Below, in pieces: positions 49,121 to 58,130 of a stretch of DNA of 64,000 nt. This DNA comes from Nocardia brasiliensis NBRC 14402 (GTDB lineage: Bacteria > Actinomycetota > Actinomycetes > Mycobacteriales > Mycobacteriaceae). Below the pieces are notes generated by a model. The model was not told the DNA's origin. It made no database searches and was given only the letters and a program-made list of their open reading frames with translations. Where the stretch lies: NCBI RefSeq assembly GCF_000308475.2, contig NZ_BAFT02000080.1:1-64000 (forward strand). The letters are read 5' to 3'. A program made the position numbers and the translations under genes. Within the stretch, counting starts at the first letter, position 1, and every line of letters begins with the position of its first letter.

Positions 49121-50884
49121 TTATCTCTGATGAACTTCCAGGGCAGTGCGAACCGCACTCTCGAGCGCTCCTTCGATCCATGCCGGCTTGAGCGTCGTGT
49201 GGTCGCCGGCCAAATGGATTCGCCCTTCGATTGTCCGGGTCGCGGCGTGGTGTTCGTGTAGCTGGCCGGGGGTGGGAATGACCGCTTCACCCAGGGCGTA
49301 GCGGGCACGTTGCCAGGACTGCGAGACACCGACACCGGTGAATTCGGTGTCGACCCGGGGACCGAACATGCGACGCATCCCAGCAAGCGCGAAATGCACC
49401 CGCTCGCTTTCGGTGAGCGAATCCCAGCGCATGGCATCGTCGGACCAGGTGTAGCTGGCCAGGACGACGCCGCCGTCGGACTCTGGCACGTGGGAGGGGA
49501 AATAGGTGAATCGATTAGGACAGTCCGATACGCACCCACCACCGCGGAATCCGCGCACGCCTTGCTCCCAGAACCTGGTCTTGAACTCGAGCAGCACCTT
49601 GGTGGCGGCATCATGGTGCAGCTCGGTGATGGCACGACGGGTCGGATAGGACAGCGGCGGGTCGAAGGTGCAGAAACGAGTGGCGGTCAAGGGAATAGCG
49701 AGAATGGCGTAGTCGCCCTCGAACGTTTCGATCGGATCCATCGGTGCGCCATCGGTGTGCTCGCTGCCGGATTCGGCGGTGGTCCACACCTTCACACCGC
49801 GATCGGTCTGCTCCAGGTGGGTCATGCGTCTGCCCTGACGCACGGCAGGCGCGAGTTTGCGGGTGAGCGCATCGGTCAACGTCGCGGTGCCGCCTTCGAG
49901 TTCCCAGTAGCTCGCGTCCGGGCGGATGAGGGCATGGTCCACCATCGCGGAGATGACACCGTAGTGCAGTCGGGAGGTCAGGTTCTCCAGGGTGCCCACC
50001 GTGGCGAGATGCGCAAGGCTCCAGCCGTGCTCCATCAGATAACGGTGCGTGGAGTAGTCCTCGTAGGTATTGAAAACCTTTGCCCAGCCATCGATTCGAC
50101 GCTCGATGGGCCAGTCGTCAGGCACCCCCACCTTGTGCAACGCCGAATCGAGCGCAACCCTGGCCGGCGCGGTGAGGTCCACACCGAAATCACGATGCAA
50201 CGCCGCGGGATCGCCGGCGTACTCGGCACGCGTGACGATCCTTCCGTTGGTGTTGATCAGCGTACGGCCCGCCGCGGGCGGTGGCCGGAACTCGGCAGCG
50301 GGACCGTTGCTCCATTGCTCGCCGGTGAAGGAGCGATATACGACGGGCGTGACCGCCGCGGAACGTGCCTCCGGCGCGACGTCCGCGTTGTGGAATTGCC
50401 GCCGCCGCAGCCCCAATTTGTCGGCGAGCGCGAGCACCATGGGATGGGCGCTCGGTAGCCGCATGGCCCCGGCCTCCGCATACAGGTTCGGATCGCTGAA
50501 CATGCCGCGAAAGGTCTTGACGCGCCCGCCGGTTCGGCTGCCGTTGGCTTCGATGACCGTCACGCGGTGCCCGGCGTCGGCCAGCAGATTCGCCGCGGTC
50601 AGTCCGGCCGGACCCGCGCCGATCACCAGAACTCGTTTGGGTGCAGCAGTTCCGGGCAGACCGGTGTCGATCAGCGTGCGCAGGTAGGTCAGCCGCAGAT
50701 CGTTGCCCGCGGCGTCGACCCCCAGCATCTCCCTGGCCAACTCCACGCTGCGATCCATCGACCGCGCGAAGTCGGTTCGAGCGGAAGGCGGACCGCAGGC
50801 GAGGGTCGTCGCGCCTGCGGCCAACGCTCCCGCCGCGGCCGCGGTGGTCAACAACGCACGCCGTCCGATCACAGTTTCCGCCAC
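49121..50884 (-). CDS. Exported FAD amine/L-amino acid oxidase
   Basis: A 587-residue flavin amine oxidase that would deaminate an L-amino acid or amine with release of H2O2. The FAD motif is VLVIGAGPAGLTAANLLADAG (two blocks) with the following GGRVKTF arginine motif; the C-terminal FAD segment is IHLAGDHTTLKPAWIEGALE. The N-terminus has the twin-arginine pattern GRRALLTTAAAAGALAAG, then a cysteine (TTLACG) that could be lipidated, so it is probably Tat-exported. I chose GTG 50884; GTG 50875 is also possible. It resembles L-amino acid oxidases of Rhodococcus. It is flanked by the two copies of the 29-bp repeat. Confidence 0.83.
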   Translation of the reverse strand: MAETVIGRRALLTTAAAAGALAAGATTLACGPPSARTDFARSMDRSVELAREMLGVDAAGNDLRLTYLRTLIDTGLPGTAAPKRVLVIGAGPAGLTAANLLADAGHRVTVIEANGSRTGGRVKTFRGMFSDPNLYAEAGAMRLPSAHPMVLALADKLGLRRRQFHNADVAPEARSAAVTPVVYRSFTGEQWSNGPAAEFRPPPAAGRTLINTNGRIVTRAEYAGDPAALHRDFGVDLTAPARVALDSALHKVGVPDDWPIERRIDGWAKVFNTYEDYSTHRYLMEHGWSLAHLATVGTLENLTSRLHYGVISAMVDHALIRPDASYWELEGGTATLTDALTRKLAPAVRQGRRMTHLEQTDRGVKVWTTAESGSEHTDGAPMDPIETFEGDYAILAIPLTATRFCTFDPPLSYPTRRAITELHHDAATKVLLEFKTRFWEQGVRGFRGGGCVSDCPNRFTYFPSHVPESDGGVVLASYTWSDDAMRWDSLTESERVHFALAGMRRMFGPRVDTEFTGVGVSQSWQRARYALGEAVIPTPGQLHEHHAATRTIEGRIHLAGDHTTLKPAWIEGALESAVRTALEVHQR

Positions 50885-51088
50885 GCCCCGACCGATCCCT
50901 TCTGTGGACCACGACCCGGCTGATTTCTTGCGATGTTGCCAGACGTTAGCAGGGGTGGTTCGGACGGCAGCGATGTCGACCGGTAGGCGCGCCGACGGAA
51001 TTTGCCACGGTGCGGATGGGGCCGCACAGCACGCCTGGTTCCGCCCTTCGCCCGATCGTCGCTCGGGTACCTGGCCGGGCGCCGACGG

Positions 51089-51117
51089 CTCCGGAAGTCC
51101 CGGCCACATCGTCGCCC
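51089..51117 (+). repeat. Intergenic repeat, copy B
   Basis: Second copy of the 29-bp repeat, same orientation as copy A, about 2.06 kb away. It lies just downstream of the I36-type gene stop (minus strand) and upstream of the amine oxidase. Confidence 0.55.
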
Positions 51118-51138
51118 GTCGCAGACTGACGTCGCGAT

Positions 51139-51516
51139 TCAGACACCACGTACAGAGTGAATTTGCACGGCGACGTCGGCTGGGACGTCGGATTTCCAGC
51201 CCGGGGTGACATTGAAAATGATACCGCCGCGATAGTTGTACTCGGTGTATCCCTGCCACGATTGCGATGTGCGATTCCAGAGGGAATAGACCTGGCCGTC
51301 CATGTTCTGCAACCGGAGGTCGGTCGAGCCGAGCTGGAAGTAGGCAATTCGGCCACCGCCGTTGGGTGCGCTGAAGATACAGAACCGGGCGCTCGGGCAG
51401 CGGTCGTATCCAGCCGCTTCGGCCTGCGCGGGCGCGGCGAACGCGCCCATTCCGACCATTCCGGCAACCGCTGAAACCGCCGCGACGCCCTGTTTGAAAT
51501 TCATGCGAAATCGCAT
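51139..51516 (-). CDS. Secreted peptidase-inhibitor-I36-like protein
   Basis: A 125-residue secreted protein. Signal peptide at about 1-33 (GVAAVSAVAGMVGMGAFA; cleavage near AQAEA). The mature domain has the beta/gamma-crystallin-like pattern of the peptidase inhibitor family I36: CPSARFCIFSAPNGGG, then YFQLGSTDLRL, NMDGQVYSLWNRTSQSW and a second EYNYRGG repeat, with one likely disulphide. GGGAGG lies nine bases before ATG 51516. It may protect the envelope or inhibit proteases; many I36-like proteins are simply secreted and of unknown role. Confidence 0.85.
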   Translation of the reverse strand: MRFRMNFKQGVAAVSAVAGMVGMGAFAAPAQAEAAGYDRCPSARFCIFSAPNGGGRIAYFQLGSTDLRLQNMDGQVYSLWNRTSQSWQGYTEYNYRGGIIFNVTPGWKSDVPADVAVQIHSVRGV

Positions 51517-51704
51517 GGTCGTATCCCTCCCGTTAAGCGGCGGCTCGAGCGAGTCTGCCGTCGAATGGATGGTAGGACAATCGAAGTCATCGCATTCCCC
51601 AGTTGCAACCCCAGTTGCGCCGCGGTGGTGCGTTCTCGAAGACGATGACCCGCGGATTATCGAGTTGTTACGGTTGCGAACTACCCGCTGAGTAGGCTCG
51701 GGGT

Positions 51705-52595
51705 ATGGTGTTCGATTCCACGCGTTTCGATCTGCAACCCTATGCCGGTTTCGACTTCGACGGCTACGTTCGGCGAACGTATTGCAGCTTCGAGGATGCC
51801 GGCTGGCAGTCGCTGCTCGTACAGCGGTTCGAGCATGCGCCCGTGGTGCGCGAGATGCCGTTGCCTGCCGCGGCGGATCTGCATCTGGTGTTACCGCTGA
51901 CGGGGAAAGCGGTGATGCAGACGCGAAACGGCGGGCGCAGCGTGCCGTCCACCTGGCTGCCCGGCACGATCGACGCCAAATTGCCGGGCCAGGCCACTTC
52001 GGTGAGCTACCGCGGCGACGGTCCGATGCGCAGCGTGCAGGTGCACATCCCGCGCACCACCGTCGACACGGCCGCGGCGCAATTGGGCGAACAGGGAGTG
52101 GATTTCGAAGCGGTGTCCGCGGCGCTCACGCAGGGCGATCCGCTGATCGAGGAAGTGGTGCGCGCACTCGCGGTCCCCAGCGGCGCGGACGATCTCTACG
52201 CCGAGTCCGCGGCCGCCTTTCTGAGCATGCACCTGCTGGTCCGGCATGCCGGTGCGGCGGCGCCGACGGCACCGACCCGCGAGGATCGGCGCGTGCGGGC
52301 GGCGGTGACGATGATGCGCGAACGGTTCGCCGAGCCGATCACTTTGGCGGATATCGCGGGCGAGGTGCATCTCAGCGTCTATCACCTGGTCCGGGTCTTC
52401 CGGACCGAGACCGGGACGACACCGCACCAGTTCCTGCTCCGGCTGCGGGTCGACGAGGTGAAGCGGCTGCTGCGCGACACCGAGCTCTCGATCGAACAGA
52501 TCGCGCCGCGTTGCGGTTTCGGCAGCGCCGGTGCGCTGTCCACCGCTTTCCTGCGGTACACCGGAGTCCGGCCTTCGGTGTATCGCAAGAACTGA
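51705..52595 (+). CDS. AraC family transcriptional regulator (lipid locus)
   Basis: A 296-residue AraC protein with an N-terminal ligand domain (LLVQRFEHAPVVREMPLPAA; a segment typical of AraC-binding-like domain 35) and a C-terminal double helix-turn-helix (about 200-294), ending in IAPRCGFGSAGALSTAFLRY. It lies 94 bp before the acyl-AMP ligase operon in the same direction and is the best candidate activator of it. An imperfect dyad at 52670-52687 is a possible site. Confidence 0.88.
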   Translation: MVFDSTRFDLQPYAGFDFDGYVRRTYCSFEDAGWQSLLVQRFEHAPVVREMPLPAAADLHLVLPLTGKAVMQTRNGGRSVPSTWLPGTIDAKLPGQATSVSYRGDGPMRSVQVHIPRTTVDTAAAQLGEQGVDFEAVSAALTQGDPLIEEVVRALAVPSGADDLYAESAAAFLSMHLLVRHAGAAAPTAPTREDRRVRAAVTMMRERFAEPITLADIAGEVHLSVYHLVRVFRTETGTTPHQFLLRLRVDEVKRLLRDTELSIEQIAPRCGFGSAGALSTAFLRYTGVRPSVYRKN

Positions 52596-52669
52596 TCGGC
52601 ACGCCGCAATTCCGTGTCTGGCCCTCGCGCCGCGCGGTCACGTGTACTGAGACCCGGAACACGACCGCT

Positions 52670-52687
52670 CCGATTCTTCGAAATCGG
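52670..52687. promoter_or_regulatory. Dyad at the start of the acyl-AMP ligase operon
   Basis: CCGATT (52670-52675) and AATCGG (52682-52687) are an inverted repeat with a 6-bp spacer, ending two bases before GTG 52690. It could be an operator or a hairpin that affects translation; if translation starts at TTG 52711 it is a leader element. Confidence 0.35.
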
Positions 52688-52689
52688 CT

Positions 52690-54411
52690 GTGCGAGAGGG
52701 GCAACGACACTTGCGCGAAAGCTGGGTCACCGATGTCGTGGCCGGTTACGAGAACGACCACGCGCCCGCCCATGAATACCTCGGCGAGAACGGCGAATGG
52801 ACCGTCGTCAGCCGGCACGACCTACTACGCGAGGTGCGCTCTGCCGCCACGGGATGGCGCGCGGCCGGTGTCCGACCCGGTGACCGGGTCGCGATGGAGG
52901 CCACCGACCCGCGCCTCTTCGTCCCGGCTTTCCTCGGCGCCCTGTGGGCCGGTGTGATGCCGGTTCCGGTGCCGCCACCGCCGCCGCAGGGACGTCGCGC
53001 CGCCTGGCACGATCACGTGGCAGCGATGGCCGCGGCAGCGCAGGCCCGCGCGATCGCGCTGCGCGCCGGCAACGCCGCACCCGCGGGCAACGAGCGGACG
53101 ATAGTCCTGGACACCGTCGTGGCCGCACCGCCGGACGCATCGGACCCCTGCCATCCCGAGCCGGACGCGACCGCGTATGTGCAGTTCAGTAGCGGCAGCA
53201 CCGGAACTCCGCGCGCGATCCCCGCGCGCGTGGCGGCGGTGCGTGCCAACGGGATGGCCATCATGCGCCACGGCCTGCGCGGCGATCCGTCGGTGGACCG
53301 CGGGCTGTCGTGGCTGCCACTGCACCACGACATGGGTCTGGTCGGATTCGTCTTGGCGCCCTTGCTGATCGGCGTTCCCGTCTCCTTCGTGCCGACCCGC
53401 GCCTTCGTCCGCCGACCCGGGCTGTGGTTGCGCGCCATGTCCGAACGGCGCGCGACGATCAGTTTCGCCCCCAATTTCGCCTACGCGCTCAGCGCCCGCC
53501 GGACCTCGCCCGAGGAGATCGCCGCGCTGCGGCTCGATCACGTGCGCGTGCTCGGGTGCGGCGCGGAGCCTATCAACCACGCTGTGTTGCAACACTTTCT
53601 GAGCACCTTCGCACCCGCGGGACTCCAACCCGAAGCGCTGACACCGTGTTACGGACTCGCCGAGGCTACCCTCGCAGTCGCGCTCGCCCCGCCGGATCAC
53701 CCCTACCGCGTGGACCGGATCCGCGCCGGCGAATTGTCCGGCGGACGCGCCGTCCCCTTCGACCCGGAAATCGCCGCCCCGGTATCGGCTGAGCCCGAAA
53801 ACTGCCCCACGCCTGTGATTTCCGAGGAGTCAGCGACGATCGTCAGCTGCGGACCGCCGTTGGCCGGGCATCAGATCGTCGTGCGCGACGACGTCGGCGA
53901 AGCCGTCGCCGAGCGGAGCATCGGCGAGATCTGGGTGCGCGGTCCCTCGATCGCCTACGCCTATCTGGGTGCGGTCTCCGCGACGCACCACACGTTTCGG
54001 TCGGACGGCTGGTTGCGTACCGGCGACCTCGGCTACTTGGCGGACGGGGAACTGTTCGTGACCGGCCGGGTCAAGGATCTGCTGATCCTCAACGGCCGCA
54101 ACATCGATCCGCAACGGGTGGAGTGGGTCGCCGAGACCGTGGCCGGTGTGCGGGCGGGCGGAGTCGTCGCCTGCACCCGGCCCGGATCGGGCTCCGAGGA
54201 ACTGGTCGTGGTCGCGGAATGCCGGACCGCGGAGACGACGGAAATTCCCGCGGCACTGCGGGAAGCCGTCGCCGCCGCCCTCGGCATCCCGGTGCACGAC
54301 GTGGTCACCGTGGCCCCCGGCACCGTGCCCAGGACGACCTCGGGAAAACCACGGCGGCAGGAGACCCGCCGCCGTTATCTGGAAGGGGCGCTGCATGTCC
54401 AGCAAAGCTGA
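52690..54411 (+). CDS. Fatty-acyl-AMP ligase (FAAL)
   Basis: Activates a fatty acid as the acyl-adenylate and loads it onto a carrier protein. The 573-residue protein is an ANL enzyme: the P-loop-like motif QFSSGSTGTPRAIP, the FAAL signature LPLHHDMGLVGFVLAPLL, CYGLAEATL, TGDLGYL, and the C-terminal TTSGKPRRQ with the catalytic lysine. FAALs are used for lipopeptides and siderophores and do not make CoA esters. Start GTG 52690; TTG 52711 is an alternative with GAGGGG before it. The methyltransferase overlaps the 3' end, and a carrier protein follows two genes on, which is the likely acceptor. Confidence 0.9.
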   Translation: MREGQRHLRESWVTDVVAGYENDHAPAHEYLGENGEWTVVSRHDLLREVRSAATGWRAAGVRPGDRVAMEATDPRLFVPAFLGALWAGVMPVPVPPPPPQGRRAAWHDHVAAMAAAAQARAIALRAGNAAPAGNERTIVLDTVVAAPPDASDPCHPEPDATAYVQFSSGSTGTPRAIPARVAAVRANGMAIMRHGLRGDPSVDRGLSWLPLHHDMGLVGFVLAPLLIGVPVSFVPTRAFVRRPGLWLRAMSERRATISFAPNFAYALSARRTSPEEIAALRLDHVRVLGCGAEPINHAVLQHFLSTFAPAGLQPEALTPCYGLAEATLAVALAPPDHPYRVDRIRAGELSGGRAVPFDPEIAAPVSAEPENCPTPVISEESATIVSCGPPLAGHQIVVRDDVGEAVAERSIGEIWVRGPSIAYAYLGAVSATHHTFRSDGWLRTGDLGYLADGELFVTGRVKDLLILNGRNIDPQRVEWVAETVAGVRAGGVVACTRPGSGSEELVVVAECRTAETTEIPAALREAVAAALGIPVHDVVTVAPGTVPRTTSGKPRRQETRRRYLEGALHVQQS

Positions 54412-55252
54412 CATCGCCGTCAGTTACGACCTCGACCCGGAGTTCTACCGGCTCTGGCTCGACAGCCGGATGAACTACACCTGCGGCGTCTTCGACGACA
54501 CCGACGATCTGGACACCGCCCAGCTCGCCAAACTCGCGGTCCTGCACGACTTCGCGCACATCGCGCCCGACCGCACGGTGCTGGATATCGGCTGCGGCTG
54601 GGGCAACAACCTGGCCTATCTCACGCAGGAACGCGACGTCGCCCGAGCACACGGCATCACCCTGTCGCAAGCTCAGTACGACGACATCGTGCGCCGCGAC
54701 CTGCCGGGAGTCACCGTCTCCTGCGTCGACTATCGCGACTTCACCCCGGCGCACACCTTCGACGCGGTGCAGTCGATCTGCATGATCGAACATGTCTGCA
54801 CCCCCGCGGACGCCCGCGCCGGACGAGCCGTCGCCCGGTACCGCGACTACTTCCACAAGGCGTGGACATGGACCAACCCTGGCGCGTACTTCGCACTCCA
54901 GACGGGTCTGCGTGACCGCCTGCCGCGCCGAGCCGAGGACGCACGCGAGCTGCGCTGGCTCGGCGAGACCATCTTTCCCGGCGGCATGACGCCCCGGGCC
55001 GAGGACATCATCATGGCCGTCGGCCCCTACTGGGAGGTCATGCAACTGCGCACTCGGCGCGAGGACTACGAACGAACCACCACGCACTGGCGCACCCGGT
55101 TGCGCGCGCACGAGGAAGAAATTCGCGATCGCTGGGGCGGCGACCTCTTCGACACCTACGACCGCTATTTGACGTGCTGTATCAACTCGTTCGCACGCAG
55201 GCACATGACCCTGTCCCAGTGGTGCCTGCGTCGCGTGGACGATCCCGAGTAA
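54395..55252 (+). CDS. CMAS-family SAM-dependent lipid methyltransferase
   Basis: A 285-residue enzyme of the cyclopropane-fatty-acid/mycolic-acid methyltransferase family. The SAM motif is TVLDIGCGWG (61-70). Family residues are retained: the Cys30 segment (MNYTCGVF), Glu132 in CMIEHV and the C-terminal Tyr segment DRYLTCCINSF; these correspond to the bicarbonate site of CmaA1 (known). The enzyme would add a methylene (cyclopropane) or methyl group at a double bond, which fits the desaturase two genes later. ATG 54395 overlaps the ligase by 17 bp, GGAAGGGG upstream. Confidence 0.88.
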   Translation: MSSKADIAVSYDLDPEFYRLWLDSRMNYTCGVFDDTDDLDTAQLAKLAVLHDFAHIAPDRTVLDIGCGWGNNLAYLTQERDVARAHGITLSQAQYDDIVRRDLPGVTVSCVDYRDFTPAHTFDAVQSICMIEHVCTPADARAGRAVARYRDYFHKAWTWTNPGAYFALQTGLRDRLPRRAEDARELRWLGETIFPGGMTPRAEDIIMAVGPYWEVMQLRTRREDYERTTTHWRTRLRAHEEEIRDRWGGDLFDTYDRYLTCCINSFARRHMTLSQWCLRRVDDPE

Positions 55253-55293
55253 AAGCTCTCTGCCCCAAACGAAACCGCACCGAAGGAATGCCT

Positions 55294-55548
55294 ATGACCC
55301 AGGACGAACTGCTGGCCCTGCTCGGCAGCGGTCTGCGCGATGTCACCTCCACAGCGCATCCGCCGTTACGCCCGGATTCCGACCTCTTCTCCTCCGGCAT
55401 CGATTCGGTGCAGCTGCTGGAGCTCGTCACGTGGACCGAGAAGCAGCTCGACATCCGCCTGCCCGACGAAAAGCTCTATGCCGTCACCGATGTCGAGGGG
55501 CTGTGCCGGCTCATCATGACCGAACTAGCGCACCGGGTCGATCGATGA
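55294..55548 (+). CDS. Acyl carrier protein
   Basis: An 84-residue acidic carrier protein. The phosphopantetheine site is Ser38 in SSGIDSVQLLEL, with the family LGxDS written as GIDS. GAAGGA lies before ATG 55294. It ends in an ATGA overlap with the desaturase gene (55545), so the two are translated together. It is the natural acceptor for the acyl-AMP ligase and the platform for the desaturase. Confidence 0.93.
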   Translation: MTQDELLALLGSGLRDVTSTAHPPLRPDSDLFSSGIDSVQLLELVTWTEKQLDIRLPDEKLYAVTDVEGLCRLIMTELAHRVDR

Positions 55549-56336
55549 ACAGGAATCTGCGCGAATCCTTTCACCGCACATACATGACCTTCTTCGAGAA
55601 CGCCGAGCGCACGCGCCGCTGGAATCCGTTCAACGACATCGACTGGGACGGGCTCGACACCACGCGGAGCGACACGCAGCTGGCGACCAACGCCGAAACA
55701 TTCTGCGGTGTCGAACTTTTCCTCCCCGACTACCTCAACACGCACCTGGAACTGTTCGGCCGCAACTACGCACAGGCCTGGTTCGCCGCGAACTGGGGGT
55801 ACGAGGAATCCAAACACGCGCTCGTGCTCCGCGAATACCTGCATCGCAGTGGTCAGCGCACCCAAGAGCAGCTCCACGACTACGCGGACACGGTCCTGGC
55901 CAAGCGTTGGGAACGGCCGTACGAGAGTCCCCGGCAGATGCTGATCTACGGAATGGTCCAGGAGCTCACGACTTTCGTGGTCTATCGCTCTCAGCGCGCC
56001 CTGGCCGGCCAGACCGGGCACTCGGTCCTGGCCGATATCTATCGGATCATCGGCCGCGACGAGATGGCGCACACAAAGTTCTATCAGCACATGGTCGCGC
56101 TGCTGCTCGACGAGGACCGCGCAGGCACCCTCGCCGATCTGGCCCATGTGCTGCGGACCTTTCGCATGCCCGCCGAACAGCTGCTGCCCGATCCCGAGGC
56201 GCGCTCGGTTCTGATGCGCTCCACCGGGATCAACGCGCAGGTCTACCTGCGCGACATCGTCGCGCCCACCCTTTCGGCGCTGCACCTGACCCGCCACGAT
56301 CTACCCGCACCCACCTTCCACCCGAAGGAGCGATAG
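55545..56336 (+). CDS. Soluble diiron acyl-ACP desaturase-like enzyme
   Basis: A 263-residue protein of the FA_desaturase_2 (ferritin-like) family, smaller than plant stearoyl-ACP desaturases but with the complete metal site: Glu51, Glu88-x-x-His91 (EESKH), Glu140 and Glu173-x-x-His176 (DEMAH). The spacing of 33 residues between the third and fourth ligand groups is as in the plant enzyme. It should introduce a cis double bond into the acyl chain on the adjacent carrier protein; alternatively it could hydroxylate or make an alkyne. It overlaps the carrier gene by 4 bp, and the oxidase gene starts at its stop. Confidence 0.9.
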   Translation: MNRNLRESFHRTYMTFFENAERTRRWNPFNDIDWDGLDTTRSDTQLATNAETFCGVELFLPDYLNTHLELFGRNYAQAWFAANWGYEESKHALVLREYLHRSGQRTQEQLHDYADTVLAKRWERPYESPRQMLIYGMVQELTTFVVYRSQRALAGQTGHSVLADIYRIIGRDEMAHTKFYQHMVALLLDEDRAGTLADLAHVLRTFRMPAEQLLPDPEARSVLMRSTGINAQVYLRDIVAPTLSALHLTRHDLPAPTFHPKER

Positions 56337-58078
56337 TGCCCGGATCACCGGTGATCGATCTGCTCAGCGACCCACTCTTCGATCCGCACGTCCGCTACCA
56401 GCTGGACGTCGACGACCTGATGCGGCTGACCGTCGAGCGCGCGAAACTACTGCACGCCAAGGGAATCGTGGGCAGTGAGGCGTGGTGCGGCGGCAACCGG
56501 CAGGACCGCTTCCCCGATCTGGTCCGCACCGCGGGCTGGTTGAGCGCCTTCGACATCTCCTTGGTCGCGACGACCGGCAACCAGCAGCTGGCAGGCAACG
56601 CGCTGCTCGCACACGGCAGCCCGGCGCAGGTGGCGGCCTACCGCGACGAAATCGACCGGATGGCACAGGTGTACGCGTTCGCGGCGACCGAGATCGGCCG
56701 CGGCACCAACCTCATCACCACCGGGACGCAGGCCCACTACCGCCACGAGGACCGCTCGCTGACCCTGGTGACCCCGTCCGACGACGCGGCGAAATACTGG
56801 ATCGGCAACAGCCTCTTCTCCGCCACGTACGCGATGGTGCTCGCCCGGCTCGTGGTCGACGGCAGCGACGAAGGGCACCACTGGTTTCGGGTGCCGCTGC
56901 GTCCGGGCGAAGGGGCGATGCCGTTCGCCGGCATTCGGATTCGCCGGGCCGATCCGAAGGGCGGGCTCCCCGGGAACCAGACCGGGATGCTCCATTTCGA
57001 CCAGTACCGCATTCCGCTGGACGCGCTTATGTCCGGTTGGGCGCAGATCGACGACTCCGGCAAGTATGTGAGCGAAATCCCCAGTCGCGAACGCTATCTG
57101 CGCTGCCTCGGGACGTTCTCCCAGGAACGCATCTTCCCGGTCACGGGAGCGGCCGCCGTCATGCGGCGCTGCTCGGCGATCACCCTGCGCTACAGCACAT
57201 ACCGCGAGACCTCGGGCAAGAGCCTGCTGAGCTTCGAGCACTACCGCGAACGCCTGATGCCCGTGGTCGCCGAGGCGCTCGCGTTGCAGCACTTGACCGA
57301 ACACCTCATCGAGCAGTGGACCAGCCGCTATCCGACCGAGCCGATCACCCTGCACGGACGGCCGCTGCACGGGCTGACCTCCGCGGCCAAAGCCCACGCC
57401 TCGTGGGCCGCCAACACGGCGCTCGTAGAACTGCGCGAACTGTGCGGCGGGCACGGATTCCACAGCCACAACGAGATCGTCACCGCCCGGGTGGACGGCG
57501 AGATCAACACCACCTTCGGCGGCGACAACAACGTCCTCTGCTACGAAAGCGTCCGCATCGTGGCGAAAAACACGGAGGCCGACAGTGCCCTGCCCACCGC
57601 GCCCACCCTCACACAGGCCGGTCTGCGCTCCTGCGCCGAGGGAATCGCCCTGCTGGAAGCGTTGGCGCAGTTGCTGTTACGGCGATGGCGCGAAACTCGC
57701 AGCGGCGCACTGTGCCGGCCGCACGGGCACGCCAGTTGCAGTGCCGCGCTGCTGCGCCGATGGTCGGCTCATGCGCGGGGCCCCGTCGACGACCGCCTCC
57801 GGCTGCTGCACGCGGTGACTTGCCTGCTGGGCCTTGCCGATCACCTGGCCGCGGAGGGACTGCTCGACGGTCCCGGCATCCGCGGCCTGTTCACCCAGCG
57901 AAGCGAACTGAGCGATCGGTGCGCCGAGGATCACGCCGAGGTCCTCGACCTCCTGGACGTCCCGGCAGTCCTGCTCGACGTCCCCCTCGCCCACCCCGAT
58001 TACGTGCACCGCACCGTCACCGCAGCCCGGGACACCACCCCGCTGCACGCCCCGCGGGGACAGGCGCAGTCGGCGTAG
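56336..58078 (+). CDS. Acyl-CoA oxidase/dehydrogenase-like enzyme
   Basis: A 580-residue flavoprotein of the acyl-CoA dehydrogenase/oxidase superfamily. The FAD beta-domain has YAFAATEIGRGTNLITTGTQ; the C-terminal part carries LCGGHGFHSHNEIV and TFGGDNNVLCYE, as in acyl-CoA oxidases, followed by a helical tail of about 190 residues. The GTG at 56336 overlaps the last base of the desaturase TAG, with AAGGAG six bases before. It probably makes an alpha,beta-double bond in the carrier-bound or CoA-bound chain, like MbtN in mycobactin assembly (comparison is inference). Last gene of the operon. Confidence 0.85.
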   Translation: MPGSPVIDLLSDPLFDPHVRYQLDVDDLMRLTVERAKLLHAKGIVGSEAWCGGNRQDRFPDLVRTAGWLSAFDISLVATTGNQQLAGNALLAHGSPAQVAAYRDEIDRMAQVYAFAATEIGRGTNLITTGTQAHYRHEDRSLTLVTPSDDAAKYWIGNSLFSATYAMVLARLVVDGSDEGHHWFRVPLRPGEGAMPFAGIRIRRADPKGGLPGNQTGMLHFDQYRIPLDALMSGWAQIDDSGKYVSEIPSRERYLRCLGTFSQERIFPVTGAAAVMRRCSAITLRYSTYRETSGKSLLSFEHYRERLMPVVAEALALQHLTEHLIEQWTSRYPTEPITLHGRPLHGLTSAAKAHASWAANTALVELRELCGGHGFHSHNEIVTARVDGEINTTFGGDNNVLCYESVRIVAKNTEADSALPTAPTLTQAGLRSCAEGIALLEALAQLLLRRWRETRSGALCRPHGHASCSAALLRRWSAHARGPVDDRLRLLHAVTCLLGLADHLAAEGLLDGPGIRGLFTQRSELSDRCAEDHAEVLDLLDVPAVLLDVPLAHPDYVHRTVTAARDTTPLHAPRGQAQSA

Positions 58079-58130
58079 GGCGGCCTGCATCGGCCCTGAC
58101 AGCCGCAATGCCCTGGGGTGCAGTAAGCGC

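Noticed and set aside
52690..58078. Simple call as a mycobactin mbt-2 locus
   Set aside because: FAAL, ACP and a dehydrogenase are shared, but the lysine acyltransferase is absent and a diiron desaturase and CMAS are added.
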